Below, piece by piece: positions 55,451 to 64,000 of a stretch of 64,000 bases of DNA (positions are counted from its first letter, which is position 1; every line of letters starts with the position of its first letter). Origin of the DNA: Fistulifera solaris (Eukaryota > Bacillariophyta > Bacillariophyceae > Naviculales > Stauroneidaceae); contig AP026127.1 of assembly GCA_030295235.1 (NCBI GenBank), positions 1,366,501 to 1,430,500 of the forward strand. The letters run 5' to 3'. The notes below the pieces were generated by a model, which worked only from the letters and a program-made list of their open reading frames with translations, was not told the origin of the DNA and searched no databases. The position numbers and the translations under genes are program-made.

Positions 55451-57229
55451 TCAAAAGAATGGTATAGGAGGCGGTGTAGCGTTTCTCCGCAGTCTAGCCA
55501 GCTTTCTTAACGCAGTCAATGTTGGTGTTTCTGGCGGTGCAGGCATAACATCCGTATCACAACCTTGCAAATCAAAGTCCTTAGCGATAGCTGAGGCAGC
55601 TTGTCGTCCCGTAACGACAGCTTTCTCTGTACTCCACGATGAATGCCCCGTCCGATCAATCCAATCTCCGGAAAAATAAAGTCCTTTTCGAGCTCTCACT
55701 CCAGGAGACGTCTTGGCCGAGTCGAGACAGAAATGCGAAACAGCGTTGCGAGCACGAATGACATGCACTTCGAGCCATGAGTTTCGATCCTGCGCAATGG
55801 ACGGAATCTGCAAGGCAGTCGCAACAGCTTCGAGTGCTAAATCAGCTACATCGTCGTCACTTTCCATGTTCGCAATATCATCGGCTCGAAAGAAGTCCAC
55901 TTCTAGGGCGGTAACATTCGAAAAGACATTCGGCTGCAATCGATTCAGATCATAAATGCAAAATCCCGTTTCGACCAGTTCGGGAAGTATGTTGGGTCCA
56001 CAAACAACGACAGGCGAATCCTTCATAGGCGTGAGCCAAGGTTTAAGACAATCTCGATCAAAGAAAAGCCGAACAGCGACACACGTAACACCACGCAATG
56101 AGTCATTCCAATACTTTGATTCAGGGACTTGTAACAACGGGCAATTCAATGCCAGTCGTTTCAACGCCGTCCCACCAACCGCCATGACCACAGCATCGCA
56201 TGTATACCGTTCGTTGTTTCCTTGCACCGAAACGTCGAACGACCCTGATGATTGAGCCGTGATATTTGTAACTCTTTGTCCAGACGTAATTTTCACATTC
56301 CCCCGCGCCGTCATTTGCTCCATCCACGGTTGAAATATCGTTTGCCCTATACTCCCTGTACACCATCGCACATCAAAAGCACCTTTCGATTGCAATGCAA
56401 AGACATGAAAACACGACAAGGCCGCCGCGGCCGAACAATCGTATCCAGTCGTCATGGGCAATACGTGCAACAACGGCGCAACCAATTCATCATACATTGC
56501 GGGTGTGACACCCGCCGATCGAAATAAAGCTTCAGCAGAAACATTGTCATAACGCAACCAAGATTCACGATTTTCGGGTTCAAAATCGGCCCAGGCCGAC
56601 AACAAACCGAGTGCCGAAAGTCGATCGGCGGGAGAGAGTCGTTGGGAGGAAAATTCTGACAACAAGGCCACACCGAGTGGCGGAGGTAGCAACTGAGAAA
56701 TGGCTTCATCCAGCGTTGGTATTGGTGAGTTTGCTGTCCATTGATTGTTGAATGATTCGTTGGCGAGTACCGGCGCGAGAGCTACACGTCCATTTTGCGA
56801 GACGAGAATCGAAGGTGTAAATTCGGTCAAAGCACCGGGCATGACACCAATCCGTTCCAGTGTCGCAATCGTATTCCGATATTCGCGCCAGAAACCGTGC
56901 AATCCCGGCTCGGCGGGCAATTGCAACCGCGGCGAACGCGCCCCGCCTCCCGCCAATCCTCCGATGGCCGGCCCCGCATCCAACACTGTGACTTCCACAG
57001 TCTCATCGTGGGAAAGAGAATCCGCAACACTGAGACCCGCCCAGCCACCTCCGACTATAAGAATGCGTGTCTTTTTGTTGGTGTGTTCGTCCTTATAGGC
57101 AAATAAGGATGTCGGATCTCGCGCGTCATTACGAATGGATCGAAGAGACGAAACAATGTGCGGATGCACCCACAGCTCCCCGAGCCGTACACACGCCGCA
57201 AGTAGACACAAAGAGCGACAGATACCCAT
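55451..57229 (-). CDS. Carotenoid-desaturase-like FAD-dependent oxidoreductase
   Basis: Intact single exon of 592 aa. After a hydrophobic N-terminus (MGICRSLCLLAACVRLGE), the FAD-binding dinucleotide loop reads RILIVGGGWAGLSVADSL, with an acidic end of strand 2 (VTVLDAGPAIGGLAGG). GLHGFWREYRNTIATLERIG resembles the region after the Rossmann fold in zeta-carotene desaturase and related amine-oxidase-fold enzymes. The C-terminus, GLYFSGDWIDRTGHSSWSTE and KAVVTGRQAASAI, is the conserved second FAD motif. Substrate is not readable; plastid location is plausible from the leader but the ASAFAP site is unclear. Ends 20 bp before the RCC1-repeat gene on the same strand. Confidence 0.88.
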   Translation of the reverse strand: MGICRSLCLLAACVRLGELWVHPHIVSSLRSIRNDARDPTSLFAYKDEHTNKKTRILIVGGGWAGLSVADSLSHDETVEVTVLDAGPAIGGLAGGGARSPRLQLPAEPGLHGFWREYRNTIATLERIGVMPGALTEFTPSILVSQNGRVALAPVLANESFNNQWTANSPIPTLDEAISQLLPPPLGVALLSEFSSQRLSPADRLSALGLLSAWADFEPENRESWLRYDNVSAEALFRSAGVTPAMYDELVAPLLHVLPMTTGYDCSAAAALSCFHVFALQSKGAFDVRWCTGSIGQTIFQPWMEQMTARGNVKITSGQRVTNITAQSSGSFDVSVQGNNERYTCDAVVMAVGGTALKRLALNCPLLQVPESKYWNDSLRGVTCVAVRLFFDRDCLKPWLTPMKDSPVVVCGPNILPELVETGFCIYDLNRLQPNVFSNVTALEVDFFRADDIANMESDDDVADLALEAVATALQIPSIAQDRNSWLEVHVIRARNAVSHFCLDSAKTSPGVRARKGLYFSGDWIDRTGHSSWSTEKAVVTGRQAASAIAKDFDLQGCDTDVMPAPPETPTLTALRKLARLRRNATPPPIPFF

Positions 57230-57957
57230 TCTTATTAGTTTACCGCGTCCTTCTTCTCTGATTCATTGTAAATGGTGATGGAAAGAGTGAAAGTATATGA
57301 TAAAGTACGATAAATCAACGTCTTCGCAACAAAACAAAAAGCAAAGAATTCGTGACTGGCTTGCGGACTTGCAGTCGCGGAGAAAAGTAATCTACACATA
57401 GGTCTATAGTCGATGGGAATTCATCATCACTGCGACATGCCTTGTGACTGTTTTCGTAAAACTTGTTTCGGGTCGTTATTTTTCAAGCGAGAACATTATT
57501 CATAACATAACAAGGAAGATTGTGCACGGTTTCGTCATTATTGAAAGAAAGAATGACATTACAAATCAACCGCTATTTCGAAGGAGGCGCGAACGGCGTA
57601 ATATGTTTTGTGGAGAATGTGCGATGATATCTTTGGGGTTCATCGTCCCGAGGTTGCAAGAGGATGAATGAATGTCCTCTTATCGCCGTACTTGAAGAAC
57701 TCCCATCGGCTTTAACGTTGTTGCGCGATTATGTTTCTATCAGCCGGCCTGGTATCATTGAAACGCAGTATCGTTTCGTTGCTCGGTCTCCGATTGGGCG
57801 CGACTCACTCCGCAGATGCAACTCGTCGTTAATGTTTCACTCGATGGACATGCGGATGTGCTTCGACGTGTTTAGACTCTCAAGGAAAACAATGACGCAA
57901 ACTATATGCAAATATCAACGAATACATGAATGAAAGCGATGTGTCTGTACCATATTT
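57230..57957. other. Intergenic, no supported gene
   Basis: Frames at 57444-57671 and 57664-57933 overlap end to start in different frames and may belong to the decayed gene further right, but show no motif. Confidence 0.3.
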
Positions 57958-58440
57958 GTGCAGCCAGAGCAACGATATATGACGACCAAATCCTTTTACA
58001 AACAACTCGTTTATCAAAACAATCTACAAATTGAAAGCTTACCTGCTTATTCAGAAGACAACCTACAACGTCTTAATGAAGATACCGAAAACGACTTTCA
58101 CCCTGCGAACGAGAATCACTTTAACGCTGTTCAACTGCGCATTCTATCCGATCTCTTCGGTTTGGGGCCGTTACGCTCCATCCCGAACAATCCACTGTGC
58201 TCGCATCGAGGCCTATACGCTATGCATTTCAGTTTGGAGACGTGTCAAGGTTATTGTCGTTTTACAGGAGGCGGAACGGTATTTGTTGAGGCGCTCCAGA
58301 AACGGACGTCTTCTTCTTTTGGCTCTCTTCAGATAAACGACTGTTCACAAGTGTTCGGTAATCGACGCATGACGGTATCGATTGATTCGATTACCATATC
58401 TTCGTATTCGATTCGTTTCCAACACCAAAGAACTGTTTGA
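57958..58440 (+). pseudogene. Unresolved open frame, possible remnant
   Basis: 160 codons with protein-like text: FGLGPLRSIPNNPLCSHRGL, GGGTVFVEALQKRTSSSFGS and LQINDCSQVF. The last part resembles the LRR/RNI-like repeats of diatom proteins, but I cannot assign it. Neighbouring frames on both sides (57664-57933, 58504-58737) may be other pieces of the same decayed gene. Confidence 0.3.
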
Positions 58441-59958
58441 TGCACAATATAGTAGCAAGTAGCAATGAACGTAGCGTAATTCAATTGCCCCTACAAAAAC
58501 TCCTTGCCACGACCAAAAGAGACTTTTCCTTACTTTCCGCATACGCCAGAGACCCTTTATGTGAATGAGAATTGCGTGAAAGACGGTGTTGCATTTGGTG
58601 CGCAAACGGATTTTCTTAGAATGATTGACAGTCTCGTGCCAACGAGGAAAAGCGAGCGTGCATCGTTAATACAAAGGAGAAGAGTCTTCAAGGTACTTTT
58701 CTGGGAAAGAATAACGCATCGTCTGCGGAAACCATGACATTCTTCGACTCTCTTTTCCGGCGCACCATCTCTACAAAAGACGGCGTCAAACGTTGCCTCG
58801 CTCCAGCTCGGGCGTTTCGCTCGTTTAACTGACTTAACTTTCATCCAATACAACATGTACTGAAATCTGGAATGAAACGCATTTCACCGTTCTTGCGCCA
58901 CGTCCCTTCCCATTGACTCTGACATTTGGATAAGTTGACTTTCAAGATAAAGAATGGCCTTTGTCGACGCTTCAGACCAACTATCATCTCAGCCTCACCT
59001 TTAATCGCTCGTATCGAGTTACACTACAGACTGATGCGCGTCATTGGATATCTTATATTGCAGAAATGTCCCGGATGGTGACAAGACAACGTTTCGTCAT
59101 CGAGCATTTGCCGAGGGAATATCCTTCTAAAGAACTTGCACATTAGCAGGTTCCAAACTCCGCGATATCCAAGAGTCAAGAGTTGGTATCATTCACCATC
59201 TTCCGACAACAGTTTTCGAGGATCACAGCATAATGCAGCTCAGGGAGGATGTTCTCGTGACTTCATATTGAACGACAGAAACCGCGAAAATCCTACAATG
59301 GTTCGGGAAGTCGTCGGAAGTTAGCGAAGCGTGATCGGTATACGCGGCTGTTCCTCCTTTCATTAGATAAACGGTATACAATATTTTGCGAGAACTACTA
59401 CACCTGCAATAGAAATGTGCTGGTTCATCTATAACATCGTCGAAAAAATGAGACATGCAAGACGCAAACGCAAATATGGCGCAAACGCAAAACGCGTCCG
59501 TGAAAAAGCATGTCTGTCTGACAAGCGGACAAAGATCCAACGGCCAGCGGCAAGACTACTATACGCTTGTTCTGTAGTCGGTCCGTGTTCGGCGTGTGGC
59601 ATCCTCACAAAATCAACTTCCGTCCGATCTTCCGGAAGTTTGAAGAACACGGAGCGGTGAATGTCAGAACTGCGCTTTGCACGTCAGAAACGGTACTTGA
59701 AAGTACAATTTGATATTATACATGAGAACCGCATCGCCTTCTCGTTCGCTTTCGGAGCCATAGTAACGCAGAAAGATCCACCGATCCACCGACAAAAAAT
59801 TCCGCAAAAAGCGAACAACCGGCCCACCACGACAAAGAACGAGTGATGAAGAGATCTTGAAGATCACTTTCCTTCCATTTGCACCGTTCATTTGCTCTCG
59901 TGAAAGAGCGATTTGAAGTAACCAGACCTCAATACAAGCACAAAAGACACACACAATC
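58441..59958. other. Intergenic, promoter side of GSIII
   Basis: Short frames only. No repeat seen. The final few hundred bases should hold the GSIII promoter; I see no defined box. Confidence 0.35.
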
Positions 59959-62272
59959 ATGTTCTTACGCAACGCTGCTCATCAACTCTCTCGTACATCG
60001 AACATTCCCTACGCCGTCGCTCGTCGAGCCTTTGCGGCGTTGCCTCAGTTTGAAGATTACGGCAAAAACGTCTTCACGGGGAAAGTTGCCGATGAATACT
60101 TGAAGAAACACGGTGCTTCGGGAGCTATCTTGAAGGATCCGACTTGGGTTGCGACTCATTCGGATGTTGTAGCGAATGCTGTCTTTGATTGGTAAGTCGG
60201 TCGTTGAAAGGCATCGGCGGTCGTCGTCGTCGTCGTCGTCGAACTCTTGAAGACAAAAGATTCGACCGTTGAATCATTTACATTGTAAACTCATTTCTCA
60301 CTTCATGACTCTCACTTGACTTTCCTTCACTTCTCAATTACTTCTTATTTACTCGCTTTCTGTAGGGCCCTCGACAACGGAGCCAACGTCTACTGCCACT
60401 GGTTTCAGCCGATGGGTGCATCGGGTGTTCGACACGGTCAAACCGGTCAAGTGCACAACATGATGCTTCAGTTCAACAAGGATAACGAAGTCGTCAAGGA
60501 CTTCAAGGGAAAGACTCTCATTAAGGGTGAAACTGACGGTTCGTCTTACCCCAACGGTGGTCTCCGAGGAACCCATCAAGCTGGAGGATACATTGCTGTC
60601 GACACGTCGTCGCCCATCTTCCTTCGAGGAGATACCATCTTCATTCCCTCCGTCTTCGTTTCCTACTACGGTGCCGCTTTGGATGAAAAGACACCTCTCC
60701 TCCGTGCCAACGCCGCGCTCGACAAGCAGGGTAGTCGTCTTCTCAAACTCTTGGGCTTGGATACGTCCTCGGGTGTCTGCACCAACATTGGTCTCGAACA
60801 GGAAATCTTCCTCATCCCCCGTGAGCAGTACTACCGACGTCCCGACTTGCAAATGACGGGACGTACCGTCATCGGAAAGGACGCTCCCCGTGGTCAAGAA
60901 TTGTGCGATCACTACATGGCTCCGCTTTCCACTTCGACCGCGGCCTTGGCCTGCATGCAAGAAATCCAGGACGAGTGCTGGCGCATCGGTATCCCCCCTT
61001 AAGACACGCCATCGTGAAGTCGCTCCCAACCAGTTCGAATTCGCTCCTCTTTACGGAACCAACACGACACAAATCGATCAGAACTTGATGGTCATGCAAA
61101 TCATCGAAGAAGTGGCCGTCAAACACGGTTTGGCCGCTCTCATGCAAGAGAAGCCATTCAATGGAATCAACGGATCCGGAAAGCACAACAACTGGTCCAT
61201 TGCTACACGAGATGGTGTCAACTTGTTGGACCCCGACAGCCTCACCAAGGCGTCCGGCAACAGTGCCGCCTTTCCCATTGTCATGGCGGCCATCATTTCC
61301 GCCGTTGATCAGCACGGTGATTTGATGCGTGCGGCCATTTCCTCGCCCGGAAATGACTTCCGTCTCGGTGCCTGCGAGGCGCCTCCCGCCATTGTCTCGG
61401 CCTACTTGGGTGATGACATGACCAAGTACTTGGAAGCATTCAAGAACGGAAGTGACGTCAAATACGAGCCCGCCAAGAAGACACTCGATCTAGGTACTCG
61501 CGAGGTTGTTCCTTTTGAAGTCCCCGCCGAAGATCGCAACCGTACTTCTCCGTTTCCCTATGGTGGTTCTCGTTTCGAGTTCCGTGCCGTCGGTTCCTCG
61601 CAGAACGTCTCGTTGGTCAACACGGTCCTCAACACCATTACCGCCGAAAAGTTTGCCGAATTTGCCGACAAGATTGAGGCCGGCGCCGACCCGAAGCAGA
61701 TTGCTATCGATGCTTTGAACAAGCACTGGAAGGTCATCTTCAATGGTAACAACTACGATTTGGACAACCAGCAAATGTTGACGGATCGTGGTGTTTGGCG
61801 AATTGACTCGGGTGTCGAAGCCGTGAAGCAATTGACTTCCGACAAGAATGTTGCCCTCTTTGAGAAGATGAGCGTTCTGACCAAGCCCGAGTTGGAGAGT
61901 CGCCGAGATATTCTTCACAGTCACTACACTGGAACTGTCGAGATGGAAGCCCTTACACTCATCGATATGTTGAACCACCACATCATTCCTGCCATCAAGA
62001 AGGCTGGTGTCGGACCTTTGAAGGAATTGCAAGATGCCGTCCCCAAGCTCAAGGCCGAATTGGCCAAGATTCATGCCGTGGAAGATGGTTACGAGAAGGC
62101 CAAATTGGCTCGTGTCTTGCGTTTGGAGACCATGGTCGATATTCGTGATGTTTGCGACGATGCTGAGGAAGTATGCCCTGCCGAGTACTGGACATTGGCC
62201 ACGTACAAGGAGCTTCTCTTCCTCGACTCACACACTCACCCCTCTGGCCCCGATTACGATGATTTTGAGTAA
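59959..62272 (+). CDS. GSIII: Glutamine synthetase type III, mitochondrial (one frame change)
   Basis: Joins ammonium to glutamate using ATP. Exon 1 (59959-60191) and exon 2 (from 60366) are separated by a 174-nt GTAAGT...GTAG intron holding a (gtc)n run; the join reads VFDWALDNGANVYCHWFQPM. About 712 aa, the large GSIII size. Motifs: GANVYCHWFQPMGASGVRHG, VCTNIGLEQEIFLIPREQYY (catalytic Glu), LKTRHREVAPNQFEFAPLYG, GINGSGKHNNWSI (ATP/glutamate site) and PYGGSRFEFRAVGSSQN. MFLRNAAHQLSRTSNIPYAVARR looks like a mitochondrial presequence; diatom GSIII is known as the mitochondrial form that recycles ammonium. At C6 (60993-60998) the frame slips; five C's give RIGIPLKTRHREVAP. Its codons are rich in G/C third bases, suggesting high expression. 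Confidence 0.96.
60218..60240. repeat. (GTC)n microsatellite in GSIII intron
   Basis: Seven to eight gtc/gtcgtc units inside the intron. Confidence 0.7.
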
Positions 62273-62794
62273 GCGATGTGTATAGATGGTGATGCAGTAC
62301 ATTGATTTTTAAAGATAGTAAAACAATATTTTTCCTTTAACTGATGTTTATGTCTTGTTTTCAGCGGTAAACTATCAAGTCTACTCCGGGATAATTAACA
62401 AGAAGATGACATTTTTTATATTTTTCCTACGTTATTTTACGACCACAAAGCTAAACTTCGTTTTTCTGCAAGCGAGATCACCCGAATTAGCTGTATTATT
62501 GTATTAATCCTCTATAGTAATGTTGTAATACAACTGACGATGCTTGTTGTCCAATAACCTTGCTTACCGTTGTTTTCCCTAGATTTTACTCTGATCTCTT
62601 TGTGTATGGCATTTATAGCCACGACTGATTTGCATTCGCGAACCAATTGGGTCCATTAAATATTTTCAAGCCGCATTTCTTCGGAAACAAGTAGCACTAT
62701 ATCTCCCTTTCCATGAAAGAATGAAGTAGAAACTTCAATCAATGCAAGTTTTTTATCGCAAGCTCGAATCTAAGTCTTATTATCATTAGATAGA
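62273..62794. other. Intergenic, no gene seen
   Basis: AT-rich 3' region of GSIII and 5' region of the methyltransferase gene. Nothing else recognised. Confidence 0.35.
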
Positions 62795-64000
62795 ATGAAA
62801 TTAGTTTCAATTGTTTCTTCTTTCTTGACCGTCATGTTTCATTCGAAAATCTGGGTGTCATCGCTGGTTCTGCCGCGAATTGTGCAACGCGAATATCGCA
62901 GTACGGCAGCTATTTTCAGTAAATTACAGGTCCATGTCGACAACAAAGGAAGAACAATCCGACAAAGAAGAGAAGATAATAATGAATACAACAACGATGA
63001 CAGCGTTGATCGCGTTGACGATCGACGCTCACAAAAAAGATTCTGCTTCGACGGGATGGGATGATTGGGATCCTTTTGAATCTACTCCTTCAACTTCTTC
63101 CTTTTCCTCATCACCATCTATGACGTACTCCTCCCCGCAAAAGCAAAATCGACAATCCGAACGACGCGGCGGTTCCAAGAACTATTACAATTCCGGACGA
63201 AACGAAAGATCTCCGTACGGAAAGAATAGACGCAACAACTATGATAACAACCAGGAATCGAACAAACCGAATAACGATCGCAGAATTAATATGCGAGCAC
63301 TGGAAGGGGCCGGATTTGTTCACTTGTACGGCTTGGCGCCTGTGTTGAATGCATTGCGAGCCGGAAAGAGGGATTTTACTCGTCCAGAGGATATGATTGA
63401 CATCAATTTACTAGAAGGCGACGAGGCTGAACACGAAATGTTACAGCGCGAACGCAAGCCAGAAGCGCAATTCAGCCCGTGGCTCTTTGTGCAAGAGCAA
63501 AAGGGTAGGACGAACCGATCGGGCGACAAGCAGTCTCAAGCTGAAGAAGTTTTAGAATTGGCCAAATTACGTGGCCTCCCTGTCGCGTATGTTGACAAAG
63601 GTGTCCTCAATACACTTTCCAATGATCGCCCTCATCAGGGGTATGTATTGCGATGCGGCAAGTTGTACTTTGAGTCACTTTCTCGGATACCATATCCAGT
63701 AGCACCCAACGCTGACGATACACCCCATTTTTGGTTGGTGCTGGACGAAGTTGTGGATCCACAAAATCTCGGTGCCTTGATCCGTTCGGCATACTTTTTA
63801 GGCGGATCCAAGATTGCTCTTGTAGTGTGTGCGAAGAACTCAGCACCTCCGTCACCGGTCGTGAGTGCGGCCAGTGCCGGCGCGTTGGAACTTCTCGATG
63901 TCGTGTATAGTACGAGTAATCTACCCAGAACCTTGGCGAATGCACGAGAAGATGGATTTCGTATCATCGGTGCTTCCGCGGTCCCAACGACTGACGCCGT
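62795..64000 (+). CDS. TrmH/SpoU-family rRNA 2'-O-methyltransferase, MRM1/RlmB-like (partial, one frame change)
   Basis: Runs off the window; about 400 codons are present. The start MKLVSIVSSFLTVMFHS with RIVQREYRSTAAIFSKL looks like an organelle presequence. A low-complexity Ser/Asn/Arg stretch follows, then VHLYGLAPVLNALRAGKRD (the N-terminal L30e-like part of RlmB-type enzymes), LAKLRGLPVAYVDKGVLNTL, and the SPOUT core FWLVLDEVVDPQNLGALIRS and SAASAGALELLDVVY. These enzymes methylate the 2'-OH of a ribose in rRNA, using SAM bound by a C-terminal knot that lies beyond the window. The presequence and core are in different frames; reading the A6 run at 63033-63038 as A5 gives RRSQKDSASTGWDDWDPF. 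Confidence 0.85.

Overview
The window reads as nuclear DNA of a diatom or close stramenopile alga. Supporting signs are spliceosomal introns of about 60-175 nt with GT/AG ends, a type III glutamine synthetase with a mitochondrial-type N-terminus, a plant-type phosphofructokinase behind a signal peptide and an ASAFAP-like junction, a transmembrane LRR protein of the kind expanded in diatoms, and several Tudor-like (PTM/DIR17-like) domain proteins. Genes lie on both strands, a few tens to a few hundred bases apart where dense. I see no viral or LTR element, no CRISPR array and no RNA gene I could defend.

Left part (1-9.3 kb): a tandem pair of small paralogues with a shared intron position (559-1236, 3146-3766), a SWIM zinc-finger protein (1447-2149, minus), a Gfo/Idh/MocA oxidoreductase (4382-5543, minus), a two-exon unknown (6177-6690, minus), a BTB/POZ protein (7050-8400), then a gene graveyard. 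From 9.83 to 14.72 kb there is a 4.6-kb satellite of about 20 units, bracketed by two inverted copies of a small hairpin element.

Middle (14.9-45.1 kb): an accessory region. A predicted zinc-finger/F-box/kinase fusion (15635-18427) and a paralogue with the same N-terminal half but a Tudor-like C-terminus (42740-44420, minus) both sit behind copies of one ~510-bp module. A third copy sits at about the same distance from an unrelated gene (35390-36452). Between them are a Tudor-like gene (20418-21215), a Ser-rich/acidic/coiled-coil/LRR membrane protein locus (23496-29648), a decayed gene with a possible 2OG-dioxygenase-like segment (30679-32239), a Tudor plus helicase-associated-domain gene (32670-33341, minus), a phosphagen kinase (33852-35297), a foldback element, an exact 100-bp duplication and a palindrome-rich minisatellite.

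Right part (45.8-64 kb): ordinary metabolism and housekeeping. It holds a ClC exchanger, phosphofructokinase, a GT32/OCH1-like glycosyltransferase, an RCC1-repeat protein, a carotenoid-desaturase-like FAD enzyme, GSIII, and the 5' part of a TrmH/MRM1-type rRNA methyltransferase that runs off the end.

Many otherwise well conserved genes are broken by single-base frame changes. Where the position can be pinned they are mostly in mononucleotide runs: A6/A7/C6 runs one base too long, G4 runs one base too short. I read this mainly as homopolymer error in the assembly, so gene spans below cross these breaks and say so.
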